Below the pieces are notes generated by a model, which searched no databases, was not told the DNA's origin, and worked only from the letters and a program-made list of their open reading frames with translations. A stretch of DNA of 64,000 nt from Mactromeris polynyma (Eukaryota > Mollusca > Bivalvia > Venerida > Mactridae), in contig JASFXZ010000001.1 in NCBI GenBank assembly GCA_032209605.1, positions 44,086,619 to 44,150,618 of the forward strand, written 5' to 3'. Within the stretch, counting starts at the first letter, position 1. The number at the start of each line of letters is the position of its first letter. This document shows, piece after piece, positions 34,601 through 45,387 of the stretch. The translations under genes were made by a program, and so were the position numbers.

Positions 34601-34800
34601 ATATAGTGTTCCTTCATTCACGGACATATGGAATAGGTCCGTGCTTCATCATATCATAGATGTATGTCTGTTTATGTGTTATATAGTGTTCCTTTTCCAT
34701 ATCATAGACGTATGTCTATTAAAGGGTTATAGTGTTCCTTCTCCGTATCATAGTTTATGTGTTATAGTGTTAGTTCTTCTCCGTATCATATATTTATATG
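31641..34800. repeat. 3.1-kb minisatellite with nested higher-order repeats
   Basis: About 65 units of 46 or 48 bp; the core is CTTCTCCATATCATAGA then TGTATGTCTGTTTATGTG, with TTATAGTG or TTATATAGTG deciding length. A 660-bp block (14 units) is duplicated in direct succession, so positions in 31945-32600 recur 660 bp later. From 33538 a 238-bp block of five units (four of 48, one of 46) is present about three times. Other variants shift A/T/C at the CATAGATG or CATAGACG site. At 34614-34650 the array is interrupted by CACGGAC...GTCCGTG. The long open frames on both strands arise from repetition and are not genes. Confidence 0.95.
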
Positions 34801-36881
34801 TGTTTGTCCACAATGGCCGTATGATTTACTAGACTGAAAATTAAATATACTCTACCATACCTGTCTATGTACAACATCTTTCTTCCCACAAACAAGGACA
34901 TCATACGTCAGAACATAAAATACTAACTGCTGGTTAACAAAAGCCACTCAAAGTACAAAGTAAATGACTAGATTTAATTTTTTCAGCTTTTGAACATAGA
35001 TCAATGGCTACTTGACGCATTGTTATTGGGCCCATCGTTAATGCGCCAGTGTCGTTATGCAACATTATTGTTGGAGATTTTTTGACATTTTCAGATTTGT
35101 TTTTATGCCGATTTCGCTAAACATAGATCCATATTGGTATGGCCTAATATTTTGGGCACTACATGTATATAGCTTATTTTCTGATTTAGCGGAATACATT
35201 TGCATATATTACTAGAGTGTCAGAAATAATTACAGTTTAGATCATGTCCGTGCCGTGAGTGGTCCGTACGTTTACAATCGCAATGTTAGTTGTCATCACA
35301 ACTTTGACTGATGTAATGTACTACATCGTGAAAGTCTGATTCTTTAAGACACTGTCAATCGAGTTATATTGTAAGTTAAAACTCAGATTGAGCGACTTTA
35401 AAACGTTTGCCAAGGATCGAGATCAATAGTTCTAAATGAGACTATTCCCCAAACACACATCGTTCCACCTGCTGAGTTGATGGCGGTTCGATGCGCTGGT
35501 GGCAGTTCCAGAGGAAAGATTTTACATCAACGCAGCGTAAAACACACAATTGTTCTCTACCCATTTAAATACATGTAGATCGAAGTCCATTCCTGATGTT
35601 TCATCGGGTTTAACGCCGTTTCTCAACGATATTTCAGTTATATACGGCGGCCGGTTCACCTAACCAGTTTTTCCTGGACTGAATTCTTACCAGTACTAAC
35701 TTACCCTTCCACACGGAGCCAGCAACTTCTCCACGTGTGGAGGGAAATCGACATTTTTGTCAAATAGTCCATACCTGAGAAACACGACAATCGAGATTAT
35801 CCGACCTTGACCTTTCAAACGTTTATTATATAGGGAAATGCGTACTGCATGCAACGGTTGTCGAAAAATGTGCGAAAATAAGAACAGGCGTCTCTTCTAC
35901 AATTTTAGAGCAAATTGCCTATGCCAGTGACAGCCTATTTATATGACCTGGATATACGGGTCGTTCATTTTCCATTACAATATTTAAATCTAACCCATAT
36001 AGTCTTTGTGTAAAATTAAAATTATTTACATCAACAAATACGCATCATTTTCATTTCGTAATTTCAGAAGAGCCCCAGACAGAATAATAAAGACGATCGT
36101 AGCTATTAATATTCATCAAATATTTTCAAAGCAAGTTTTAATGGGCCAATTTTGATAAAGTTTACATATTCATAAACTAGACAACATATCCTTTAAGACC
36201 GTATAAACACATATCCTTTAAGACCGTATAAATTGTTAAAAGATCTAAATACTTATAAATACTTACCTATAACCATCAAGATCTGATGAAAAATAAAAAA
36301 GTTAATAGGGGGCGCCGTGTTTTCAATATTATTTTCAGTAAACTTTAACAAACTCTTCTGTAAGTGACGTCATTTCATTAAAACGCAACATGTCACGTCA
36401 CTATGTGCAAACAGAAAACAATATTTACTCCTCATGGTCACTTCGTTTTCATATTGCCATATTGGGCAAATATTGCTTACTGTCAGTACATGATGACGTC
36501 AAATGTGACGTTTTCTGGAAATGACGACACTTAATGAAGAGGTTGGAAATCGTATTGCGGTGCTCAAATATAGTAACATGTACATGTATGTAAACATGCA
36601 CATACAAAAACTTGTGGAACACGGGACACAAACGTAAATGATTGGTCATGAGAGGAGTTACTGCCTTGAAATTGTCTGTGGTAAAAACGCCACTGGGTGG
36701 GGTTAAACCTAGTTTAAGCATGTACCCAAAATTTCGGGGTATCCTAACATCACCCAAATAAAAGGAACAGTGAAAATCTCCCTTCCACATGATGCATTAT
36801 CCAGCGAGCGCCGTCTCATATGTTGAGGGAGTTGTCCAGGAGAGATTCTCTTATTGACACTTATCGTTACACAATGTACGA
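34801..36881. other. Intergenic, no gene recognised
   Basis: No domain-bearing frame. About 36030-36082 shares CATCATTTTCATTTCGTAAT and GAAGAGCCCC with 51530-51570, so a dispersed repeat fragment is present. TATCCTTTAAGACCGTATAA is tandemly duplicated at 36187-36232. The minus frames at 36449-36897 have no recognisable content. Confidence 0.55.
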
Positions 36882-38167
36882 TAGGAGGGGCATTCAATAA
36901 AGTATGTCACTGGTCTTTGTATGTTTAAAATTTTCACTGCATCGGAAATTTGTTCACGTCAACCCTTCAAAGTATTCCCCCTGCACAGATTCACACTTTT
37001 GAAGTCTTGCTATCCACAACCTAAATGCTGCAAAGTAGTCTCCCTTGGTATACTGTTGAGACACTGATAAAATTGCAGAACCAAGGGCACTTCTAGTAAC
37101 ATAGCGCTTACCTGAGAGCATTTTTTAGCAAGGGAAATATGAAAGAGTCACAGGGGCTTAGGTCAGGGGAATAAGGAGTTCAACCTGAATAACCTTTTCT
37201 TGTTCTAATAAAGATTGTACTATTTGACTTTTGTGGGCTGAAGCATTGTCATGAATAAGCTGTATGCCTTTCAAACCTTTACTTGGGCGTTTATTTTGAT
37301 AGAATATTTTGACAGTTGTAAGTACTTTATTTATGTAAAACTTGCCTGTGATGGTTCTACCCTCTTCGCAAGGAATTTGTACAACATGGCCACTAGAATT
37401 GAAGAAAATGGCAGATAAAACTTAGGCGCTTCTTGTCCTCTTTGCAATGACCGGCCTTGTCTGACTTTTACTAAGCCATTATTTGTTATTTATGCGTCGC
37501 TGGTGCTCAAAATAATACACCCAAGTTTCATCTCCAGTGAGCAACTCAGAAATTTTACTAGCATTACATTTTTTATATTTTTTCAAACGTTTTTTTGCAC
37601 AATCGAAACGCTTGGCGTTCTGGTCTGGTGTCAACAAGTGGGGGATCCATCTAGCACAAAGCCTGTTTAATTTCAAACAGTCAGTCGGTACCTTCTGAAA
37701 TGCCTATATTGTTTGCTATCTGGGAAATAGTATGTCGGCCATATTTATCTACCATAGCTCTAACAGCATTGTTTCTCTTTGTTGCTACAACAACAGGCCT
37801 AGCAGGACGGTTACTGTCTTGCAGGCTATATAGACCCCCTTTAATTTTTTTAACCCAGCAAAAAACTGTTCTGAATGTCATCGTAGAACTACCATGCATG
37901 CGACACAATTCAATAAAAATCTCTTGGAGATACCCGCAAAGAAACTCGGGCTTTAATGTAAGCATTATAGCATTGAAATATAGCCACTATATGAGTGTGT
38001 ATAACTCAACACTAAATATCTTGGTCATTTTTAAGCGAATTAAATCAAAATTTCCCAGGTGTATTAAATAAACATCTGCAATCAACTACATGAAATTCCT
38101 CTGCACTTATGCAACGTGGTTTCTACGGAAGGCCATTAGTAACATAATTTATGGAATGCCCCTCGTA
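36882..38167 (-). mobile_element. Mariner element, transposase broken
   Basis: The ends are TA|GGAGGGGCATTCAATAAA on the left and, reversed, TA|CGAGGGGCATTCCATAAA on the right. This gives TA target duplications and a body of 1282 bp, the usual mariner size. The minus strand carries transposase pieces: N-terminal FIELCRMHGSSTMTF-type helix-turn-helix (37681-37965), the first catalytic block LLTGDETWVYYFEHQ (about 37490-37540), the second block IHDNASAHKSQIVQS, and a frame-shifted third block. Several stops and frame changes separate the blocks, so it is inactive. Confidence 0.92.
37100..37965 (-). pseudogene. Mariner transposase pseudogene
   Basis: Reading the minus strand, an N-terminal domain (LTLKPEFLCGYLQEIFIELC... 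VKKIKGGLYSLQDSNRPARP) is followed by LCARWIPHLLTPDQNAKR, then GDETWVYYF. After interruptions comes HDNASAHKS, then degraded text for the PYSPDL block. At least two frameshifts and stop codons lie between. The two leading aspartate blocks survive; the third is only seen in another frame. Confidence 0.88.
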
Positions 38168-38352
38168 TATACGGTAAAACGGCAATAATAAGACCACCCT
38201 TTGGACCCTTGAAAAGCGGTCTTGTTATTGAGGTTGTCTTAATATTAAGGTTGAAAAAAGAGCAAAACAGTGAAAATGGACTTATAAATTGAGTTCGAAT
38301 TTTTCAGGTGGTCTTATTATTGAGGTGGTCTTTAAGTGAAGTTTTACTGTAT
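38168..38352. mobile_element. Palindromic MITE, copy 5, abutting the mariner
   Basis: It begins TACGGTAAAACGGCAATAAT directly next to the mariner's right TA and ends AGTTTTACTGTA. The core AAAACAGTGAAAATGGACTT and GGTGGTCTTATTATTGAGG match the family. Confidence 0.88.
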
Positions 38353-39011
38353 GTGATAAGGCGATATATAATTATACCCAAGTGACTAAATTGTATGGGA
38401 TTATCTTCTCGACTTCTTCATTCCTTTTTAAATTATTGTGCGGTTACTGTTTCTGAAAATTGACTATATACTTTGTGATACATAAAGCAACTAGTTTTCA
38501 TTTTAGAAAATTTGATACACCCTTTATTCTTATGTAGTAAATTGTATTTTAATAGCATGAATATGTAGACTTATAAATAACCAGTAAATTATTATATTTT
38601 TGAAAACAAATGCTCGTATTGGCCTGAAATATTGTATGCTTACTAAGGCCATCCTTAAAAATGTGTTTGTTTGCAGTTACGCGACCTGGAATTTTAGCAG
38701 CGGTCAGGTAGGTATTTTTTTAAGTTTAGTACTGTAATGGCTAGATGACCGAACAAAAATTGTCATCGATGGACCTGAAAAAATAAGTTGAGTTGCGGCA
38801 TTTTTCATGAGTCGGACCCGTAACAGCAAACAAACATTTTTTAAGGATAGCCTACTTTGAGGTTGTTATACCTTTTAATTTTTTTAAACAATTTAGCAAC
38901 ACTCGTGTTAATAACTAAAACGTATTAACTGCTTACAAACCTGATGAAGGATGTAAATGAGTTATCGATTTTGTGAACAAGGAAATAGCAATAAAAAGCT
39001 TGGTAGGCCCC

Positions 39012-39050
39012 TATATAATGTTCACACATTCCCTCCTCTCCTCAGTCTAC
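39012..39050 (+). promoter_or_regulatory. TATA box and initiator of the LDLa gene
   Basis: TATATAAT at 39012-39019 lies 32 bases before the A of an initiator-like CTCAGTCT (A at 39044), the usual spacing. Transcription from there would give a 5' UTR of about 26 bases before the ATG at 39070. A pyrimidine-rich CCCTCCTCTCCTC lies between. No other elements were identified. Confidence 0.6.
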
Positions 39051-39069
39051 ACATCTCAGAGGAGGCAAC

Positions 39070-39078
39070 ATGGTTAAA
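39070..39078 (+). CDS. LDLa protein exon 1 (start, MVK)
   Basis: ATG GTT AAA followed by donor GTAATG. Joined in phase 0 to exon 2 it gives MVKALQIIVCLSVIGYGLA, a textbook signal peptide, which is the main reason for this start. It lies 26 bases after a good initiator. Confidence 0.75.
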
Positions 39079-39584
39079 GTAATGTCATTAGAATAAGTAT
39101 TATTTGTTATATTATTAAGGATATTAACGTTAAATGCATGTTAACAAATTAACAATTTATTGACTTCATGCATAGTGTGTGTAAAGAATATAATAGTTAC
39201 AATATTCAGGATTTATTTAGGAATGTGATTATGAAGTAAAAGTTTAAATGCGTCTTTTCGCTCATACTTTAAATGTACACATTTTTAGAACATGCAAAAA
39301 TTTAAATCCAAAAATATTTTTATAATATTTTAATTTTTAATTTTCTTACATAGGAATATAGTACATGTATGTACCATATGATGAAACAGAGAGGAAATGT
39401 TCGTTCGATTATATTTTGTATCAGACGACAGTTATACGAATTTCAGGATTTCTCTTCACATAAAGATATCTGCTTTCTAGATGATTATACTGTTTATTAG
39501 AGTAATACTATCCTTAGCTTTTTGTTCATTTTCCGCTAAATAGACATGAATATATCGTTAACATATCAATATGTATATATTACC

Positions 39585-39657
39585 GTCTCCAGACGGAGTG
39601 GTTAAGGAATCCGCATTGGGAGCGGGATGTCGAAGGTTCGAATCCCGGTAGGGGTTC
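39585..39657 (+). repeat. tRNA-related sequence (probable SINE head)
   Basis: The text GACGGAGTGGTTAAGG resembles a leucine/serine tRNA D-arm. The anticodon arm TCCGC-ATTGGGA-GCGGG is well paired (loop anticodon TGG). The B box GGTTCGAATCC (39635-39645) is perfect, but the T-stem and acceptor stem do not pair, so it is not a working tRNA. The following 130 bases may be a SINE body; no second copy is in the window to prove it. Confidence 0.55.
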
Positions 39658-40077
39658 GTTATGTATGGCCGGTTGATGAGCTGCCAGCTAGTTAAATAAT
39701 AGTTACCATGCATGCGCCTACCTGCCTGGTGCCTGTCATTAAAGGATAGGAATCAGGATGTAAATGTGCTCTGAAAATATGTGTCTCATAAGTCAGAAAT
39801 GGCTTGCCCTTTAAATCGGGATGACACTATTTTTATTACCGATGAATATGCAACCAATATATTCCTTTGTATATATCCATAAAAGTTAACTTTTTTAAAT
39901 CAGTAGTACATAGCAATTATTCTTATCAAAGATAATTTAGCCGATGTAGCAGCAACATTTGTTAAAACTTGATCAAATATCTTACGTATTGTAATAATTT
40001 TAGCTACTTAAATGTCTCACAGACAGGCATGCTACTTGGCTTTTATGAATGCCTGGGACAGCAGCATTCAAGTCAAG

Positions 40078-40164
40078 TTTGGAAATTTATTACGGAAATT
40101 TATTAGTGAACCCAGTTCGGGTCGTGGATTCGAACACTCTGTGTTCACTAATAAATTTCCAAAT
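40078..40164. repeat. Palindrome with 18-bp perfect arms
   Basis: GGAAATTTATTAGTGAAC (40094-40111) is matched exactly in reverse complement at 40143-40160, with a 31-base loop that itself contains GTTCG...CGAAC. A partial second copy of the left arm (TTTGGAAATTTATTAC) precedes it. It could form a hairpin or cruciform; possibly a tiny foldback element. Confidence 0.85.
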
Positions 40165-40738
40165 ATCTTACGCTTAGATACATCTTTAAGGCGTTTCCAA
40201 CACGTTAATTCGTGACGTTTGTAAGAACGAAAAAATGGGCAATAAAACATTCAATGCTTGTTTCGGAAACATCTGCATAAAGTGACCAGATACATTCATT
40301 ATTATACATTTATTTCTGCATAGTTTTAAAATTAATTAGGTGTAATTATCTCTTTTTGTTCTAAAATGTTATTTGAAGTTTGATAACAGCTCGTTCGCAT
40401 GCTAAAACTAATAACTTTGTCTGTTTAAATGATTCCATAACGTGGAATGGGGAAACTAACACGAACGAGAAACTAATTAATTTTTGTAAATATATATTAA
40501 ACCGGACAATTGAAACAGCGTGTACTTAAACGTTCATGTTCATGTATTCATGTATGCGTGTGTAGACATTGTCAGACGCTTGTTGATGAACAAGACTGGT
40601 TGGTAACCCAGGAGCATTTTTAAGGTTAACCGACCCCTTATATAACTAACATACTGTGGAGAATCGGCGTTTAACCCGAATCAATCAAACAAACAAACAA
40701 AACTTCATGTCTATGTTAATACAAACAAACATTTTCAG

Positions 40739-40922
40739 GCTTTGCAAATAATCGTATGTTTGAGTGTGATTGGATACGGACTTGCTCATTCGAGGTATGG
40801 TTCTAGAGGTAAACCATCTAGGAAATCATTTTCACTACCCAGGTACCCTACCTACGGACTGAAATCGAAACAGTATGGATACGCTAAGTACAACACAACT
40901 ACACAACAACCCACAACTGAAG
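40739..40922 (+). CDS. LDLa protein exon 2 (signal peptide, basic linker)
   Basis: 184 bp; acceptor ATTTTCAG, donor GAAG|GTAAGA, leaving in phase 1. It encodes the rest of the signal peptide (ALQIIVCLSVIGYGLA, likely cut before HS), then a linker rich in Arg, Lys, Tyr and Ser (RYGSRGKPSRKSFSLPRYP...) ending in a Thr/Gln stretch NTTTQQPTTE. No domain is recognised in the linker. Confidence 0.85.
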
Positions 40923-41081
40923 GTAAGATATGCATTCATATCGTTTTCTGACCTGTTCGTAGCACTTATTTCATATAAGTACATCCTGTATTGATTCATT
41001 GGCTTTAAAATTCATTTATCAACTATTGATCAAAACATCTTATCAACAATTATTTTAAGTTCTGTTATGTTGTGTTGATAG

Positions 41082-41213
41082 AATATTGCGTAGGGAAATT
41101 CTTCTGTGGCCTGCACAAGACTCCACATTCTGCCATGGAAGAGTGTGTCGTTGCCGGGAAGGTATGTGATGGATATAAAGACTGCAAAAACGGAGCCGAT
41201 GAACGATTCTGCC
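41082..41213 (+). CDS. LDLa protein exon 3 (module 1)
   Basis: 132 bp, phase 1 at both ends. It encodes one LDLa module with six cysteines (YC, FFC, EC, VCDG, DC, FC) and the calcium-cage pattern CDGYKDCKNGADERFC. The spacing between cysteines 2 and 3 is longer than usual. Confidence 0.92.
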
Positions 41214-41797
41214 GTAAGTATCACTGTCTATTTATTTGTGTTCATTCATGTTATTTTCGTTGCAATGGTGCCGATGGACAACACTGGTTTTGATAACATG
41301 TGCAGTTATAAGTGAATACTAGTACTAGAGATGTCTTCAACTTGCATGCATTTTATCTCATGTTTTAAAGAATAATTAATGTGTAATTTTCTTCACAACT
41401 AAACTATGAATTAATGTCCACTATGCATCCGTGAGGTGTGCCCAGAAATTCTAGACGAGTGTGAAGTGTGACAGATATGAGTTCTAGAAATGTATATATG
41501 TGTTACACCAGTAACATCCTTGGTCACAATAATTCCGTGCACTAAATCAGACCGAAGTCAAGAAATGAGTCTTCTACAGTTGGTGCAAATACCTCAAGAC
41601 AAAGAGTCACAAATGAATAAATACATAGAAGAGTCCAGTAATACATGTTAAATCATCATAATGCTTCCACATTGGAAGCTAAATATGAAATGAATGATTA
41701 TGTTTTTGTTCTAGATCTATTACGACTTCGATGGCAAGGCGAGTGTTTGCAAATTTAGAATAACTTACCAGTTTCTGTTTTATTACTTTACGTACAG

Positions 41798-41899
41798 CCC
41801 CTCCCTGCCTAGGTCGCTTCTTGTGCCATGACAAAAGAACTTGTGCAACACCCTGTAATGGTATAAGGGATTGTCCAACTGGCGAGGACGAAGACTGTC
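41798..41899 (+). CDS. LDLa protein exon 4 (module 2)
   Basis: 102 bp, phase 1 at both ends. A compact LDLa module with six cysteines (PC, LC, TC, PC, DC, DC) and the acidic end DCPTGEDEDC; an Asn replaces the usual Asp in C-x-G (CNG). The shortest module of the five. Confidence 0.9.
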
Positions 41900-41964
41900 G
41901 TAAGTTATTGCATAAAATATAATATACATGTATGAATACTGTTTTTGGTGATGAACACTTGTTA

Positions 41965-42318
41965 TGTCAACGTTCCGTTTTGCGGACATTGTACGTTATG
42001 TGTTGGCACTACGTTCGATGTTCCGTGTTGCTGACATTGTGTGTTATGTGTTGGCACTACGTCCGATGTTCTGTGTTGCTGACATTGTACGTTATGTGTT
42101 GGCACTATGTTCGATGTTCCGGACATTGTACGTTATATGTTGGCACTACGTCCGATGTTCTGTGTTGCTGACATTGTACGTTATGTGATGGCACTATGTT
42201 CGATGTTCCGTGTTGCTGACATTGTACGATATGTGTTGGCACTATGTTCGATGTTCCGTGTTGCGGACATTGTACGTTATGTGTTGGCACTACGTCCGAT
42301 CTTCTGTGTTGCTGATAT
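41965..42318 (+). repeat. 48-bp minisatellite, block 1
   Basis: Seven or so units built on GACATTGTACGTTATGTG, TTGGCACTACGTCCGATG and TTCTGTGTTGCTG. One unit lacks about 12 bp. The unit is 16 codons long, hence open frames in several phases. Confidence 0.93.
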
Positions 42319-42930
42319 TATGCAGTGAAAATTAGACTTTTCTCTTATCATACATTGTAATTATTTTGTATAGTTTGTCATCTGTTGCTGTCTGCCAACA
42401 TTGACTGCGAAGCTATTGTTCTGTTATTAACACCTAATTTCTAAAATCTTAATAACATATTTCCTCTGATTAATTGTCATCACACATCTATTGTTATATA
42501 TGAATTGTTTATTTATCATCAAAGCCCTTAAGGTCACACATCTATTGTTATATCTGAAATGTTATTTATCATCAAAGCCCTTAATGTCTGGCTTCCTTAT
42601 AATCTTTGTTTTAGGTCTGTATAAAGACTTGTAACTTTATATGCTATACAGAAGAATAAATATACATTGTAAGGAGTACCTTAACTTTACGTTTAACTGG
42701 AGCACCAGAAATTGCATTTAGATATCTTTATTTTATTTTAATATTCACTGGAATACCAGCTTAATCTTAATAACTTTGGAATAGTATTATAACTTTATGT
42801 AACTGGATTTCCAGACATTGTTTTAGTGCGAAATAAATAGTAAACAAAACGGAAGGACTTTGTGAATCTTTGCAGACTTCATTATAATCTACACGTACAC
42901 AGAAAATCTACAAAAACTACTTCATAATAC

Positions 42931-43203
42931 TGACATTGTACGTTATGTGATGGCACTATGTTCGATGTTCCGTGTTGCGGACATTGTACGTTATGTGTTG
43001 GCACTACGTCCGATGTTCTGTGTGGCAGACATTGAACGTTATGTGCTGGCATGTCGTTCGATGTTCCATGTTGCGGACATTGTACGTTATGTGCTGGCAC
43101 TACGTTCGATGTTCCGTGTTTCAGACATTGTACGTTATGTGCTGGCACTACGTTCAATGTTCCGTATTGCGGACATTGTATGTTATGTGCTGGCATTACG
43201 TTC
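42931..43203 (+). repeat. 48-bp minisatellite, block 2
   Basis: About six units of the same 48-bp repeat as 41965-42318, same orientation, 612 bp away. Later units have GTGCTGGCAC instead of GTGTTGGCAC. Confidence 0.93.
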
Positions 43204-43343
43204 ACTAGCCCTGTGAAGCCAGTCAAAAATGTTCTTGATGATGTATCAGAAGTCAGAGCAGTTGCTATGGTACCCTGTTGCTTGGCAATGAAGGTTTTGG
43301 TCATGTTTTTAAATCATTAAAATTAAGTCACAGATAATTAATG

Positions 43344-43512
43344 TACTGTAAACTCTCACTTATAAACCACCTCAATAATTAGACCACCTCAAAATTCATG
43401 TTCATTTTCACTGTTTTTTCTCATTTTACAACCACAATATTAAACCACCTCAATTAGAAAATCAGTTTTCAAGGGTCCTCAAGGTGGTCTGATTATCAAG
43501 GTTTTACTGTAC
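43344..43512. mobile_element. Palindromic MITE, copy 6
   Basis: It starts TACTGTAAACTCTCACTTAT and ends AAGGTTTTACTGTA, with AGACCACCTCAA motifs and the core TTCATTTTCACTG. Orientation is reversed relative to copy 5. Confidence 0.85.
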
Positions 43513-43568
43513 CATATATTGATAACAGTAGAAAATGTAATCAATTTAATCAAATTTATGGTTTATAG

Positions 43569-43691
43569 CTGATTCATGTCACTGCGCAGAAGGAACTTTC
43601 AAGTGTCTGAACGAAGACTTATGCCTACCTGCTTCAAAGGCTTGCGATGGACAAAAAGACTGTCTCGATGGTAGCGATGAGAATGACTGCT
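43569..43691 (+). CDS. LDLa protein exon 5 (module 3, eight cysteines)
   Basis: 123 bp, phase 1 at both ends. A typical LDLa module ([20 protein letters not shown] then [12 protein letters not shown]), preceded by CHC and followed by one more Cys, so eight cysteines in all. The calcium-cage residues look intact. Confidence 0.93.
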
Positions 43692-44717
43692 GTAAGTCGT
43701 TTCATTGATTTCTGAATTTTAAATTAAACTAGAAATATGTCCATAGGACACAGATGCCCCCACTTGCAGCCTTTGTCACAAAAGCAAATGCTATTATTCT
43801 GCTCATAGTTTGTGAATGGGTATCCAAATTACCAAGTGAACAACTGTACTAATTATGGTGATAAGTCAAGGGCAATAACTTTGTACTTACTGGGCGTAAC
43901 CATAAATGAAACCCCAGGTGCATAACTATACAGGTTGGTGAACATTCTTGTAAAGTCTTATGACTCTGACTCAAATTCTTTTGGAGATATGCACGACACA
44001 AGATTGCAAACTCTGTAGGCTATATTTTAACTAAGTCAAGGGCAATAACTTTGCACTTACTGGACACAGCCAAACATAATAGCTAATCTGGATTAAGTTG
44101 ATCTGAATTAAAAATATTTCCTGTTCTCAATATCAAATGAATACTTCAAGTTCATACTGTACAAAATACTCAAAAGGTCATCTAACTAACATGAACAAAT
44201 AAAACAATTCAATTTTGTTTAGAACATAATCAAACATACATAAGAATGAAACTAATCTCAATCAAATTAGGTTTTCACAATTTGGTCTTAACTTATTAAT
44301 TACCTTCGTTTACTAATCAGTTATGTGAACTGAATATGCTACAAACTTTATTTGGTCGAGATCCTGGTAACTAACCCTATGTGAACATGGGGTCTGTCAA
44401 CAGAAGAGTGGAATATATTATGCTGAATCATTCTGATATGATCTTCGTAATATATTAAAAAACGCAACTATTTGAACTAGGCGTCATTTTGTAGTTCCAA
44501 CTGTCAAAAGTGTGTTACAGCTATCTGTGTTAATTCTTTTAATTCAATTTTATAAACTCTAGACCAATAACATGTATTTTTTATTTCATTATTAATTAAT
44601 GTTTGTGAAATAAAGAATATTTTTGCCTTCATAATGTCACTTTACCTATATTCACCAATTTTGTTTGAGTTTTTTATGGCGTTTAGTATATATTTTGGTC
44701 TTTATTCACCGCAACAG
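43692..44717. other. LDLa gene intron 5
   Basis: 1.03 kb. About 43735-44060 is a diverged dispersed repeat: it opens ATATGTCCATAGGACACAGA then TGCCCCC, and AAGTCAAGGGCAATAACTTT occurs twice. The rest shows nothing. Confidence 0.5.
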
Positions 44718-44840
44718 CTGCAGCTTGTAAGTGTGGTGCTGGAAACTACCTTTGTAAGAACGAAGCACTATGTATTACACCTGACAAGTTTTGTGATGGT
44801 ATCAATGTATGTGAGGAAGCAGATGATGAGGCAGATTGTC
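44718..44840 (+). CDS. LDLa protein exon 6 (module 4)
   Basis: 123 bp, phase 1 at both ends. It encodes ACKCGAGNYLCKNEALCITP, then DKFCDGINVCEEADDEADC: seven cysteines, with the extra Cys in the CxCGAG opening shared with modules 3 and 5. Confidence 0.92.
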
Positions 44841-45387
44841 GTAAGTCTGTTTTCTTTGTAATGGGACTTTAAACAGCCAGGCTCATGTCGTGATTATTCC
44901 ATCTATGTGCAATTCTTTCGCTTTATATAGTGTTCATGTTATTTCTCCCTAGTTTAGGCCTATTGTTAACGGCAGTCTCGACTTGTCCTGTGATATTTTT
45001 TCATTTTAGTAATTCTCCCCGTTTGGCCAGTCCATTCCTTGTGCCCCTGTTCCCTTACGTGTGTATCCTTGAGCCTCCTCAAATGTCTTTTGTTTTATAA
45101 ATTGTTGTTTTCCCGGAGGTCTGTGTGGGGAGGCACTGTATTACGTATGTGGCAACTTATTCTCTCTTTTTCCTCACAAGATATATATCTATGATTTTAA
45201 GTCATCGATCATAACCACTTGATCACAGACCATCTGTATGAAGTCAATTACCACCAATATACTCACATTTAAGACATAGAAACGTTTAGTTAAAAAATAC
45301 GACTATAAAGACTAGGATGAAACAAGGAATCTGTTTTAAGAAATACATATATTTCTTTGTTTAATAATACTATTGTCTATATTGCAG
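44841..45387. other. LDLa gene intron 6
   Basis: 547 bp. The middle (about 45020-45190) is the second copy of the dispersed repeat at 26583-26740 (TTTTCCCGGAGGTCTG, GTGGGGAGGCACTGT). Confidence 0.65.

Larger units (their letters stand above)
39079..40738. other. LDLa gene intron 1
   Basis: 1.66 kb. It contains a tRNA-related sequence (39585-39657) and a strong palindrome (40078-40164). No other feature recognised. Confidence 0.6.
41900..43568. other. LDLa gene intron 4 with two minisatellite blocks and a MITE
   Basis: 1.67 kb. It holds two blocks of the same 48-bp repeat (41965-42318, 42931-43203), a two-copy 56-bp duplication (CACACATCTATTGTTATAT... at about 42482 and 42537) and a MITE (43344-43512). 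No exon was seen. Confidence 0.75.

Noticed and set aside
31641..34800. Resemblance to a CRISPR-type direct-repeat array
   Set aside because: Units are contiguous without unique spacers and the DNA is eukaryotic.
33318..34832. Open frames of 150-270 codons through the 46/48-bp minisatellite, both strands
   Set aside because: They arise because mixed 46/48-bp units lack stops in some frames; the translation is a repeated LLHIIDVCLFMCY-type string with no start context, splice sites or domain.
36449..36897. Minus frames of 113 and 62 codons left of the mariner
   Set aside because: No domain; overlapping each other and ending at the mariner edge; no gene signals.
39585..39657. Functional tRNA gene
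   Set aside because: Good anticodon arm and B box, but acceptor and T stems fail to pair.
42882..43304. 140-codon minus frame with CxxH-like repeats (VPAHNVQCPQHGTSN)
   Set aside because: It looks zinc-finger-like but is the 48-bp minisatellite read in reverse; no linker or conserved hydrophobics of real fingers.
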